From assembly GCA_016709725.1 (NCBI GenBank), contig JADJMG010000001.1:124001-188000 (forward strand): DNA of 64,000 nucleotides. The letters run 5' to 3'. Shown here piece after piece: positions 44,333 through 56,800 of the stretch. The notes beneath the pieces are model-generated. The model saw only the letters and a list, made by a program, of their open reading frames with translations, was not told the DNA's origin and made no database searches. The translations under genes were made by a program, and so were the position numbers. Position 1 is the stretch's first letter. Every line of letters begins with the position of its first letter. The stretch comes from Bacteroidota bacterium. Lineage in GTDB: Bacteria; Bacteroidota; Bacteroidia; AKYH767-A; OLB10.

Positions 44333-45693
44333 TTACGATGCGTTCGCCTTTTCTTTTTTGCTGCTACTTTCTTCTTCGGAAATTTCACTACTGGATCTTT
44401 CTTTACATGAAAAGCGCCTTTAAAATCAGGATCCAACTTTCGTTTCTGACTATCAATCTCGCGTAACATCGCTTGACTTTCATCGTAGCCTGTCTCTGGA
44501 ATTTCCACATTACGCGGCACTTTTAACATGGGAATTTTTTGTCCAATCAACTTTTCAATTTGAGTGAGATGGAACTCATCAGCGGAAGTAACGAAAGTAA
44601 TGCTATTCCCAGTCTTAAAGGCTCTACCGGTTCTGCCTATCCGATGCACATAATCTTCATAGATGATGGGCGTATCAAAATTCACTACATGCGAAACATC
44701 AGGAACATCTAAACCACGTGCTGCAAGATCCGTCGTGATGAGCAAAGGCACATTCTCCAACTTGAATCGTTGCATGGAATTGATTCTGGTTTGCTGTGAC
44801 TTATTTCCGTGAATCACCAACACTTTATCCTCTCCATACAATCGCTGCAAATACTTTCCAGTATTACTTGCAATCACTTTCGTTTTACAAAAGACAATTA
44901 CTTTATTAAAGTTTTTTTCATCCTTTAACAATTCTGTTAAAAGATTAATTTTCGCTCTTAAATTCGGGATTTTATAATAGGCTTGGGTAACGGTCTCAGC
45001 CGTTTTTAAGTCAGGACGTATTTCAATGGTGATCGGAAAATCCATCAAGTCACCAGAAATCTTTTTCACTAAATCCGACATGGTAGCCGAGAATAATAAG
45101 TTCTGACGTTTTTGCGGCATCGTTTCTAAAATGCGATGAAATTGTCCGATGAAACTTTTATCCATCAACCGCTCTGCTTCATCCAACACTAAAAATTTTA
45201 TCTTTTTCGATTTAATATGTCCACTGGTATACAAATCCAAATAACGACCTGGCGATGCCACTAAAATATCGATTCCGGCTTCAATGGAAGCAATTTGCTC
45301 CTTGGCACCTTGTCCACCAAAGATTACGGCGTAACGCAAATCAGTGTACTTTGATAATTCTGCAATTGTATTTCCCACTTGAATACTTAATTCACGTGTA
45401 GGCACAATAATCAATGCACGTGCATCGGCTCCTTGTGCATAATTCAAACTTCGAAGTAGTGGCAATAAATAGGCTGCGGTTTTACCGGTCCCCGTTTGTG
45501 CAATTCCCAACACATCTTGACCTCCTAAAATGGCAGGGATGGCTTTTTCTTGAATGGCAGTGGGATGCTCATAACCGGCATCAGCTATGGCATCGAATAA
45601 TTGTCGATTGAGTTTAAAATCACGGAAGGAAGCCACACTGCGAAAATAGGCAAAAGAAGAAGGTTTCGAATCTTTTAAGGAGAAGTAATTCAT
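44329..45693 (-). CDS. DEAD-box RNA helicase (RhlE-like) with DEAE variant
   Basis: A 454-residue ATP-dependent RNA helicase. Motifs in order: Q motif YEHPTAIQEKAIP, Walker A AQTGTGKT, PTREL, the Walker B box as DEAE (LVLDEAERLMDKSF) instead of DEAD, SAT (LFSATMS), ATDLAARGLDVPDVSHVVNF and HRIGRTGRA. The C-terminus is very basic (FPKKKVAAKKKRRTHRK), as in cold-shock or ribosome-assembly helicases. The last Asp-to-Glu change in motif II is conservative. I did not settle whether the N-terminal residues before FRDFKLNRQLFDAI belong to the native protein. It is the first gene of a pair with the EamA transporter. Confidence 0.92.
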   Translation of the reverse strand: MNYFSLKDSKPSSFAYFRSVASFRDFKLNRQLFDAIADAGYEHPTAIQEKAIPAILGGQDVLGIAQTGTGKTAAYLLPLLRSLNYAQGADARALIIVPTRELSIQVGNTIAELSKYTDLRYAVIFGGQGAKEQIASIEAGIDILVASPGRYLDLYTSGHIKSKKIKFLVLDEAERLMDKSFIGQFHRILETMPQKRQNLLFSATMSDLVKKISGDLMDFPITIEIRPDLKTAETVTQAYYKIPNLRAKINLLTELLKDEKNFNKVIVFCKTKVIASNTGKYLQRLYGEDKVLVIHGNKSQQTRINSMQRFKLENVPLLITTDLAARGLDVPDVSHVVNFDTPIIYEDYVHRIGRTGRAFKTGNSITFVTSADEFHLTQIEKLIGQKIPMLKVPRNVEIPETGYDESQAMLREIDSQKRKLDPDFKGAFHVKKDPVVKFPKKKVAAKKKRRTHRK

Positions 45694-45959
45694 AAAGAAA
45701 TTCGAAAATCCTAGGTATTCTATTCAAAACACAACAATAAAGTCATTATTCGCAAAATAGCAATCATACCGAAATTTCATTAAATCAATGGTTTACGACC
45801 AAGATCCACTAGCATCATATGAATGATTCTTAATCTAAACTTAATGAAAATAGCCCTTAGCTTCACTAATTTTGCCATTCGTTATTATGGGGGTTTGCGA
45901 GTACATTTATTGAACTATTTACAAAAATTTACGTTAAAATTAGAAACCACAGAACCACC

Positions 45960-48298
45960 ATGCAGCCTCTTTTAGGAAGATTATCTTATTTTATTCTTTG
46001 CTCTTGCTTTCCTTCGGAAATCTATTTGCACAAAATGATTTACCCTCTCCAAGTTCAAATATTCAATCGATAAAAAATGGAGCTTTAATCGTTACCATGG
46101 ATACCAATTTCCAAAAGCTTCCAGGTTATTTTAACTTGAAAGCGTATGGATTGGTAAATGAACTTTTACAACATGAAATTCCAGTTAAGTGGATTATCAA
46201 ATCTGGAAAGACAAGAACTTCACTTGGGTCTATTGATTTTACAACGAATGTCACAAGAATCCATCCCGACACAGCCGCATTGGGAACAATTGGAATTCGC
46301 GGTGGTGCATTTATTATTGATAGTGCTTATGCCGACACTGCTTTTTCAGTAATTAAAAATTTTGGAAATAATGTTGTTGTTTTCAGATTGAATAACACAA
46401 CGAATATGGATGTGCGTTATACATTGACCCATAAACCAAGAATTCTTTTGTTGAACTCCACCGGATATGATACCATTGCGGTAAAATATTTGATCGAAGC
46501 GGGTATTTCTTCTGCAGCCTATACTTTACAGTTACCTGCGGGTACAGCATTTAATCCTACAGGAAATTGGTCGCTCATTTCAGAGACACATCTTCATTCA
46601 ACCGATACTGCTTTGTTTAATCAATTGCTTCGCTATTCAGTTCAACGAGGTGCGAATTTAATTTTATCTTGTGCCACCATTGGAGCATTAGAAAATGCAA
46701 CTTTTACAATGACGACAACTGGTGTTGATTCTTTTTCGACTGGGCTCGCTGCAGTACAGTACAATCATCCCGACCTACCCATTGCACAGTTTTTAGGTCC
46801 AATCATGTCACCCAATGGTGAGTATAAACTTTGGCGACCAAAAGCCGGCGGGAGTATGAAAGCAAACACGTATGAAATTATGCGCGGAAGTACAGGTGGA
46901 CTATTTTATACCATGGCAGGCAAAAAGATGCGTCCAAATACATTGCCTGGCGGGAATTTATTTTACATCTCCGGTCACGAACATTATCAATGGACGGCAC
47001 CTACAGGTTCCATTAACGATATGAACCGAATTAATGGAAGAAGAATATTCTTAAATTCCATTTTTATTCCAGCGAGTGATTCTATTGATGGCATCGATTT
47101 TAAAACAGATGTAGAAGTAAATATGTATCATCAGTTGGGTTGGCCTGTGAAGAATGAAGATTTCATCATCAAGATCATTGCTAAAAATGAAGGTCCGGGA
47201 ACTGCTCGACGATTAAAGCTTAATGCACAGCTTCCTAGTGGACTTATTTATCAAACGCATACTACAACCTACGGCTCTTTCAATTCAGGAACGGGAGTTT
47301 GGTCAATGGATAGTTTGCAGAAGAATCAAGTCGATACATTAACACTAACGGTAAGGATTAACGCACTTGGTAATATTACTTACGTGTCTGCACTTGGCAA
47401 TCCAAGTTATGAGTTAAATAAAATAAATAATTTTGATACACTTACTTTTTTTGCAGTGAGTCGACCTGTCGCTTTAAACGACACGATGCATTATGCTGGA
47501 ACATTCTATCAAGATTATCCAGTTAAAATAAATGACAGTGATGAAGACGGTGGACCCTTTGCAAACGCAACCATTTTAGCTGGACCATTTAGAGGAACAG
47601 CCACCGTTGTAAATGGAGATTCCATTCGCTATACGTTGACAAGTGCCGGCTTTTCAGGAGTGGATAGTTTACAATATTTAACTTGCGATAATTATCCACT
47701 TTGTGACACAGCTTGGTTTTATATTAACGTAACATCTCCACTACCTGTTAGTTTAACAAATTTCACTGGAAAAAGAACTAAGGAAAATATTCAATTAGAA
47801 TGGTTCACGCTGTCAGAAAAGAACAACGACTATTTTGAAATAGAAAGAAGTCGGAATGGATTGGAATTTCAATATCGTGGTCGGATGAATGGTTTTGGAA
47901 CTTCGAATGCGGTGCATCGCTATCAGTACACAGATACAGACGATGAAACTCCAGTTCTGTATTATCGACTACAACAATTCGATTTTGATGGTACAAAATC
48001 TACATCGCATATCATTGCGCTTCCTAGAAATGGTAAAAGTGATTTCTCCGCATCCATTTATCCAAATCCTTCGGACGGTAGCTTACAAGTTATTCGCGCC
48101 CTAGGTGTGAAAGGAATGTTAAGCTTGACGATTTCTGATTTAGGAGGAAGAATTATCTCACAACAAGAATGGAACGCCGATCAAAGTGGCGTCGTTTTAG
48201 AGTTTACTGAAGAAGAACAAAAGTTAGCTCCCGGATGTTACTTAGCTGTGTTTAGAAACGAACAAAAAATTCAGACAATTAAGTTGATGGTTAGATAG
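45960..48298 (+). CDS. secreted multi-domain protein with DUF11-like, Ig-like and T9SS type A sorting domains, frameshifted at the start
   Basis: ATG 45960 begins MQPL and, if one T is restored in the T run 45970-45973, continues FRKIILFYSLLLLSFGNLFAQ, a normal signal peptide. Without it translation would have to start at TTG 45998. The mature protein (about 770 residues) has an N-terminal domain of unknown type (with GHEHYQW near residue 335) and a DUF11-like adhesion repeat (about 370-480: NEGPGTARRLKLNAQLPSGL). A VND-type Ig/cadherin-like domain follows (PVALNDTMHYAG through GVDSLQYLTCDNYPLCDTAW), and then a type A sorting domain (YPNPSDGSLQVIR). The Ig-like domain resembles those in the 2427-residue protein at 50885. 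Confidence 0.85.
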
Positions 48299-48320
48299 TA
48301 AAAAGATAAAATACTTTACC

Positions 48321-50759
48321 CTAATTTTTTCTAATCACTACATTCAATTTAGTCTCCAACTGTTTCATTAATTTATTCATCACCGCATCAATTTGTTTAT
48401 CTTGTAAGGTAGCTTCATCGTCGCGGAGAATAAAACTCATGGCGTAAGATTTTTTTCCAGCTTCAATTTTATCGCCTTCGTACACATCAAACAAATTAAC
48501 TTGCTTCAAGAGTTTTGGTTCGGTTGCATAAGCGATGCTTTCCAATTCAGAGTATTGAACTGTTTTGTCTAATACCATGGATAAGTCCCTTCTTACCTCA
48601 GGAAATTTAGGAGGCCCAGGCACTACTCTATCTTTTGCATCGATAGCACGCATCAAGTTTTCAAAATGAAATTCGGCATACCAAACATCTTGAGAAACAT
48701 CGCAAGCTTTCAATACCGATTTTTTCACTTTACCCATCTTGACCAAACTGGATGATTTCACTGCATATGAAATACATTGATCCAAGGAATCCGAAGTAAT
48801 CGATTCAAGTTTGATTTGCTTTTGCAGATGGATGCCAACGTCCGATAACATTTTATCGACGATGGATTTTACAAAATAAATATCATATGACTGAGATTTT
48901 ACTTTCCAATGCTCGGATACCATCTCCCCCGTTATGAATAAACATAACCACTGATTCTCCAAATATTTTCCTTTTACTTTTCCATAGGTCTTTCCTAATT
49001 CAAAAAAACGAAGATCTTTTTGTCGGCGATTCACATTGTAAGCGATGGTTTCGAGTCCGGTCATGAGCATACTGTGACGCAACAAAGCTAAATCGTTAGA
49101 GAGCGGATTCAGCACTTGAACTCCTTCAATCCCTTCCTGTGTTGGAACGACATCGAGATAAGAATTTTTTGTCAAGCTATTGGTCAAAATCTCTCTAAAA
49201 CCATTTGCTACCAATACACTTCCCAATCGCTCCACAATTTCTTCGGGATCGGGAGAAATATGTTGACCTGCAGAGATGGAAATCTTTTTCGGTAAGGCGA
49301 TATTGTTATATCCATAAATACGTAAGACTTCCTCTGCAATATCAGCTGGACGAGTTACATCTACTTTGAAAGAAGGAACAGAAAGTTGCATTCCATCAAC
49401 ATTATCGGAAACGATTTCAATTTGCAAATCTTTTAAGATGCGATGAATCGTTGACTTTTCAATTTCAGCACCCATGATGGATGAAAGATATTGATAACTT
49501 ACTTCCACTGTTGCAGATGGAATTTTTACGGGATAATGATCAATGATTTTACCATCTACCTTCCCGCCTGCTAATTCAGTAATCAACAATGCCGCACGCT
49601 TCAATGCATATACTGTCATTTCAGGATCAGTTCCACGCTCGAAACGGAAAGAGGAATCTGTATGTAAGCCCTGTTGTCGAGCTGACTTTCGTACATGCAC
49701 GGGATGAAAGCAAGCACTCTCTAAAAAGATGGAGGTCGTATTTTCATTCACACCGCTATCCCATCCACCGAAAACACCCGCGATACACAAACCACCCTCG
49801 GCATCTGCAATCATCAACTCTGTACCTACCAACACACGCTCAACGGCATCTAACGTTTTAAACTTTGTACCAGCAGGCAAATTACCTACTAAAATTTTAT
49901 TCCCTTGAATTTTACTTTTATCAAAAGCATGCAGGGGTTGTCCCAAATCGTGCATGATATAATTCGTAATGTCAACAATATTATTAATTGGTCGAACGCC
50001 AATACTCTTCAATCGATTTTGCAACCAATCGGGAGAAGGTGCTACTTTAATTCCAGAAATTTCAATTCCAGAATAACGCGGACATCCTTCTGCATTTTTT
50101 ATTTCAACCGTGATGGTATTCTCTTTATTTCCCTCGGCAAACCCATCTACAGAAGGCATATTTAAAACCACCTTTGCATTGGTTCCAAATAAAGCTTTTA
50201 CATCTCTCGCTACTCCTAAATGTGATGCCGCATCAGCGCGATTGGGAGTTAAACCAATTTCAAATACGATATCATTTTCTACTTTAAAATAATCGGCTAC
50301 CGGAGTTCCTGCAGCAATGGAATCAGGCAAAATTAGAATACCAGCATGAGAAGTTCCCAAACCAATTTCATCCTCTGCACAAATCATCCCCTCAGAAGAT
50401 TCTCCTCTAATCTTCGACTTTTTTATCTCGAACGATTCACCTCCTGCCGGATAAAGTATGGTTCCAGGTAAAGCTACTATGACCGTTTGACCTGCTGCAA
50501 CATTAGGTGCGCCACAAACAATTTGTTTGGCAACACCATCTCCCACATCAACAGTAGTGATATGCAAACGATCGGCATTTGGATGTTGAACACAAGTTAA
50601 TACCTTACCAACACAGAGACCTTGCAATCCACCCATCACGCTTTGCCACTTCGACATTTGCTCCACTTCCAATCCACAATCAGTGAGTGCAGCAGAAAGC
50701 TCCTCAGGAGAACACGTAGGCTGCACAAATTGCTGCAACCAATTATAAGAGATTTTCAT
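48321..50759 (-). CDS. pheT: phenylalanyl-tRNA synthetase beta subunit
   Basis: An 812-residue beta subunit of the (alpha-beta)2 enzyme that charges tRNA-Phe. Domains in order: N-terminal MKISYNWLQQFVQP, the EMAP-type tRNA-binding domain (about 40-150; PNADRLHITTVDVGDG), B3/B4 editing domain (INNIVDITNYIMHDLGQPLHAFD), B5 domain (about 405-475), the catalytic-like core (ILTNSLTKNSYLD, LRHSMLMTGLE) and the C-terminal anticodon-binding FDX-ACB domain (about 718-811; PEVRRDLSMVLDK). The alpha subunit pheS is not in the window. Confidence 0.96.
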   Translation of the reverse strand: MKISYNWLQQFVQPTCSPEELSAALTDCGLEVEQMSKWQSVMGGLQGLCVGKVLTCVQHPNADRLHITTVDVGDGVAKQIVCGAPNVAAGQTVIVALPGTILYPAGGESFEIKKSKIRGESSEGMICAEDEIGLGTSHAGILILPDSIAAGTPVADYFKVENDIVFEIGLTPNRADAASHLGVARDVKALFGTNAKVVLNMPSVDGFAEGNKENTITVEIKNAEGCPRYSGIEISGIKVAPSPDWLQNRLKSIGVRPINNIVDITNYIMHDLGQPLHAFDKSKIQGNKILVGNLPAGTKFKTLDAVERVLVGTELMIADAEGGLCIAGVFGGWDSGVNENTTSIFLESACFHPVHVRKSARQQGLHTDSSFRFERGTDPEMTVYALKRAALLITELAGGKVDGKIIDHYPVKIPSATVEVSYQYLSSIMGAEIEKSTIHRILKDLQIEIVSDNVDGMQLSVPSFKVDVTRPADIAEEVLRIYGYNNIALPKKISISAGQHISPDPEEIVERLGSVLVANGFREILTNSLTKNSYLDVVPTQEGIEGVQVLNPLSNDLALLRHSMLMTGLETIAYNVNRRQKDLRFFELGKTYGKVKGKYLENQWLCLFITGEMVSEHWKVKSQSYDIYFVKSIVDKMLSDVGIHLQKQIKLESITSDSLDQCISYAVKSSSLVKMGKVKKSVLKACDVSQDVWYAEFHFENLMRAIDAKDRVVPGPPKFPEVRRDLSMVLDKTVQYSELESIAYATEPKLLKQVNLFDVYEGDKIEAGKKSYAMSFILRDDEATLQDKQIDAVMNKLMKQLETKLNVVIRKN

Positions 50760-50826
50760 AGTACCAACCAGATTTCATGCAAAAGTACCAAATTGCAAGA
50801 AGAGTAAAAAGTGCAAATGAGCCCAT

Positions 50827-50865
50827 CAAAAAAAGAGCCTCAAGAGAATAAAACTCCTGAGGCTC
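50827..50865 (-). terminator. terminator of the giant adhesin gene
   Basis: On the minus strand TGAGCCTCA/TGAGGCTC arms of about eight bp surround a loop and run into T7, some 20 bases after the stop codon. Confidence 0.83.
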
Positions 50866-50884
50866 AGTCTACAATTCAATTTTA

Positions 50885-53800
50885 TTATCGTCGGATAATC
50901 ACGTAGCCATTCAGAGGCTTCTCGTCATTGCCTAAATCGAGGATATAGTAGTACGTTCCATTAGGTAAAACTTCTCCGATTCCAATCTTATCAACGTTCG
51001 ATAAGCCACTCCATGAATTATCATAATTATTCCTTTCATATACCAATGCTCCCCAGCGGTTAAATATTCTCAAATTTGCAAAAGGGTATTTATCTATATT
51101 ACTTATTTCAAAATAATCGTTAATTCCATCGTTGTTTGGAGAAAATCCAGTAGGCGGATCAATCACATTACAATCTGTTTTTACAAATACAGAATCCATA
51201 GCAGAACATCCGTTGGCATCAGTACCAATCACAGTATAGGTATGGTTGTCGTTGGTATTTACAATTGTACTTGATTGATTTGGCGTTATACATAAATTAG
51301 TCGGACTCCAACTGTAATTTAATGCACCCGAAGCAAACAGTGTCAGTTCTACATCACAACTAACATTTTCATCCAAACCAGCATCCACGCTAGGCAATGG
51401 ATTTACGGTAAGTGTTATTGGCCCATCTGTGAAAGTTCCACAACCTGCAGAAGCAGTAATGGAATAATCTCCGGCCTGTGTAGCGACTAGTTGCGGGGTA
51501 GTGTCATTTGGCAATGCGGATCCATTCAGCATCCATTGATATGTAAATCCACTGACAGGTGCAACAGATAATACTGCACTATCTAATTCACAAAACACAC
51601 TACTTCCAGAAAGCAAAATGGAAACGGATGAAGTATCGATCAGTGTATATCCACCTACTACATTACATCCTACCGAATCAGTAATGAGTAATTGATAGAA
51701 GCCTGCAGGTAAACTATCGAGGTTAGCAGTTGTATCACCAGTATTCCATAGGTAGCCATAAGGCATCACTCCTCCGTTCACTGAGATTTGGATATTTCCA
51801 AATGCGCTTGCGGAACAATTAGGATCCACTACAGTTGCATTAAGAACAATAGGTGTGTTCAATTCAAATATAGTATCTGTCATTGAAATGGTACATGCAT
51901 TGGAGTCAGTCACGAGTACCGTATAAATTCCCGCTTGAATGGAGTTTAATGAATCCGTCAAGGAACCGTTACTCCAGCTATAGGAATATCCAGGAGTACC
52001 ACCAGTAACGGCAACACTGATGGAACCGCTACTGTCGCCAGCACATACCACATCATTAGAAGTAAGCACAAGACTCAACGCAGCAGATGGAGCGATGATC
52101 GTATCCGTTAATGTATAAACACAAGCATTTGTATCCGTTACAATAACTGTGTAAATTCCAGCGACAAGAGAATCCAAATCTTCATCAGAAGATCCGTTAC
52201 TCCAAGAGTATGAATAAGGTGTTGTTCCTCCTGAAATTTGAATGTCGATAGTACCATTATCATCTCCAAAACATAATATATCCTGAGACACTGTTGTTCC
52301 GGAAAGTGGAAGCAATGGGCCGGGAACAGTATCCAAATACGTTAATACGCAACCGTTAGAGTCGAGAATAGAGACTGTATAGGTACCAACTGTTAAGCTA
52401 TCTACATCTTCATCCGTGCTTCCATTCGACCATGTGAAAGAATAAGTTCCTGCGGGAGAAAGTGTGATATCAATAGCACCGATGCTATCTCCTCCACATA
52501 AAACTGGAGTCACCGTTGAAGTAACTTGTGGTAACGGATGAATATAGATGTACAACCATGCAGTATCACAGCCAGCAGGAATTTGCTGATCACAAGCTAC
52601 GTATTGCAAACTATCCCATCCACTAGCATTGAAATTAGCAGAATATATAATTTCATTACTTGCGCCTACAAATGCTAATCCTTGACTTCCTTGAGAGAAA
52701 ACAGAAACCGAAAGTGTATCGCCTTCTTGATCAAAATCATTAGTTCTTACATTAACAATTAAAACATCTCCACCGCAAACAATGGCAGAATCGCTTTGCG
52801 CGATGGGCAGATCATTCACTGGTGTAATCGTAATAATTACTAAAGCAGTATCACATAAAATAGGTGTTGGATAACCTGAATCGCAAATAGCATAAATCAA
52901 TGTATCCGTTCCGTTAAAATTAGTATCAGGGCAATAGGTTAAAATTCCAGTTAAAGGATCTAAACTATACGTTCCGTTAGAGGGTCCTGATAGAATAACT
53001 AAGGTATTCAAGTCAATCATATTTTCAACGTCCGTATCATTTCCTAAGATGGCAATTTGGATGCAAGAATCTTCGGGCGTTGTTGCATAATCGTCAACTG
53101 CTAAAGGTGCATCGTTCACCGGATTAATCGTGATGATAATCCAAGCGGAATCACAATATACTGGGACACCATCATCACAGATTACATATAAAATTGAGTC
53201 AATACCATTAAAGTTAGGATTGGGTGTATAGATAATATGTCCGGCTGGATCAACTGTTGCAATCCCGTTAAAAGGTCCTTGCAAAATTCCAAGGGCATTC
53301 GTATCTATATTATTGTTCGGATCAGAATCGTTGTTAAGTACAAAAATCGTAACCGTAGTATCTTCGCTTGTTGAAGTGGTATCGTTAACTACTATTGGTG
53401 GGTCGTTTACCCAAAGTGTCATTGAGCTGGTGCTTGAACAACCAAGGCTATCCGTAACCGATAGTAAATAAGTAGTGGTTATTGATGCTGTTACCGTTGG
53501 ATTTGCAATTAAACTATCGTCCAAAGCAAGACCTGGATTCCATTCATAAGTATATGGCCCAGTTCCACCAGAGGCGGCGGGTGTTCCACCTAAAACAACA
53601 ATGGTTCCCGTAGTCACAAACTGATCTGAACCAGCAGCAGCAATTGGTAACGAAGAAATGGCAATATCTACAGTATCATTTTGAACACAAGCACCATTGA
53701 TAATACTCCACACAAAACTATTTATACCAATTTGTAAATTGCTCACAGTTGAATTTGGAGTTGTTGGATTATCTACAATAGCGGCACCTAAAGATGTCCA

Positions 53801-56800
53801 TATTCCCGTTCCGCTACTTGGAGAATTTCCCGACAATGTAATTAACGCAGAAGAACAAGCTAATTGGTCAACTCCTGCATTTGCAAGAATGATGGAATCC
53901 ACAAAAATCACAACGGTGTCTTCACTGGAACATCCTCCATTGTTAAATGTCCATAAAAATTCATTGGGACCATATACCAAATTACTCACTGAGGAATTTG
54001 CTGATGTAGGAGAGGCCACGGTGGCAACACCCAAACTTGTCCAGCTTCCCGATCCTGTAATAGAAGCTATTGCATTGAGTGACCCCGTAAATGTTTCACA
54101 AAGACTTTGATCCACTCCTGCATTCGCAATTTGTGCAGTATCCACTTGAATCACCATCGTATCTGAACTCACACAAGCACCGTTGGTGATAGTCCAAACA
54201 AAATCGAAATTTCCAAAAGAAACTAAACCAATAATGATCGTATTAGGATCGTTTGGATCAGCAATAATGCCAGAGCTTGTCGTTGTCCATTCACCGATAC
54301 CGAAGGCAGGTGAATTCGCTGCTAGAAATGCAACATTTCCAAAACAAATGGATTGATCGATTCCTGCATCTGCTACAATAAGTGTATCGACTGTGATTAA
54401 AACCGTATCTCTCGTTGTACAAGATCCATTCACTATAGTCCATATAAATGAGTATGTACCTGCCATTAATCCATTCACCAAAGAAGTGGGCGATGATGGA
54501 CTAACAATTACTGCAGATGAACTTGTGGTCCAGGTTCCTGTACCAACACTTGGAATATTTCCATTCAATGTAGTTGAAGCTGCATTGCATAAATTTTGAT
54601 CGGCTCCTGCATTGGCAACTACATTTTGATTTAATGTAATAACAACTGTATCTGTTGAAATACAAGCACCATTGGTCACCGTCCATACAAAAGAATAAAC
54701 ACCTGCTGACGAAAGTCCAGTCACAGTTGCATTCGGAGTGCTAGCATTTGAAAATACTCCACCATTTAATGCAGTCCAGTTTCCTGTTCCACTTGATGGG
54801 GTGTTACCCGCGAGGATAACAGAACTTCCAAAACAAAGTTGTTGGTCGGGACCAGCATTGGAAACAACTAAATTACTTATAATAATATTTACAGTATCTC
54901 TCGTTACACACGATCCATTCGTGATGGTCCAAACAAAAGTATTTGTTCCTACGATGAGTCCAGTCACTCCTGAATTAGGATTTGTATTCGATGTAATAAT
55001 TCCGCCTGTCGTTGAAGTCCAAAGTCCCGAACCAGGTGCTGTAGCGTTTCCACTCAGCGTAGCGGTTGTTACATTACAAAGATTTTGATCAGGACCTGCA
55101 TTAGAAATTATGTTTGCATTTACTGTTATTTGAACAGTATCAGTGTTTACACAAGCTCCATTAGTCACCGTCCAGATGAAATTATAAATTCCAGCAGTAT
55201 TTAGTCCACTTACTGTTGTAGATGGATTTGTTGGATTCGAAATAATAGCCGTAGAGGTTGTACTCCATATTCCAGTCCCTGAAGAAGGAGAATTTCCACT
55301 CAATGCAAGGGAAGATGTAGGTGAACAAATTTGCTGATCGATTCCAGCATTCGCAGCAACGTTAGTACTTACTACAATATTTACAGTATCTCTTGTTACA
55401 CACGATCCATTCGTGATGGTCCAAACAAAAGTATTTGTTCCAACGATGAGTCCTGTAACTCCTGAATTAGGATTTGAATTCGATGTAATACTTCCACCCG
55501 TAGTTGAAGTCCAAAGACCCGAACCTGGAGCTGCGCTATTTCCATTTAAAGTAGCACTCGTTGCGTTACAAATACTTTGATCAGGACCTGCATTTGCAAT
55601 GACGTTTGCACTTACGGTTACTCGAATCGTATCTCTGCTGACACATGCACCATTGGTGATGGTCCAAATAAAATTATAATTTCCTGCAGTACTTAATCCA
55701 CTCACAGAAGTAGATGGATTGGTAGGGTTTGCGATCGTAGCTGAAGAAGTCGTAGTCCACACTCCAGTTCCGGGAGCAGCTGCATTACCACTCAAGGTAA
55801 CCGTAGGCGAACTGACACAAATTTGCTGATCGGGACCTGCCGATGCTGTGACTGAAGCACTAACAAAAATATTTACAGTATCAGTATTTATACAGTTTCC
55901 ATTGGTTGTTGTCCAAACGAACAAATTACTTCCAACCGCTAAATTAGTAACGCCACTATTCGCCAAATTAACATTAGACACAATTGCAGTACCTAATGAA
56001 CTCCAAGTTCCACTTCCACTTCCCGGAGCAACAGCTGCCAAGGTAGAAGTAGTGAGTGCGCATAAATTTTGATCGGGGCCAGCATCGGTTACTACCGAAG
56101 AATCTACTGTAATAGCTACGGTATCACTTGAAACACAACCTCCGTTTGTAATGGTCCAAACAAAATCAAAAGTACCAATATCAACCAATGCCACTACCAG
56201 TGTAAAGGGATCATTTGGATTGGTAAAAATTCCATTGGAAGTTGTTGTCCATTCGCCTGTGGCAGGTGATGGATCATTTCCAAAAAGAAATACGACTTCT
56301 CCTTGACAAATTTGTTGATCGGTACCAGCTGTGCTAGCGACTTGAACATCCACTGTAACAACTACCGTATCTCTACTAGTACAAATACCACTCGTAATTG
56401 TCCATACAAATGAATAATTACCTGGACTAAGATTCGTAATAGTTGTGGTAGGGCTAGTTGGAGAAGTAATTGTACCGCCATTTAATTGCGTCCAAACACC
56501 AGATCCTGAAGAAGGAGTATTTCCTGCCATTGTCACTGAAGTTTGTGTTTCACATATTTGAATATCTGGACCCGCATTTGCGCTCGCTAATGTGGTTACA
56601 GTTATTACGATGGTGTCTCTACTAATACAAGCACCATAAGTTGTTGTATAGATAAATGTATTCAAACCAACTGCTAGTCCACTTACATTTGTAGTAGCCG
56701 ATGATGGGCTGGCAATGATTGCACCACCTGTGGTGGTCCATGCGCCAGTACCTGGTGATGGACTATTTCCAGTTAAAATGGCCGTAGTCACATTACATAA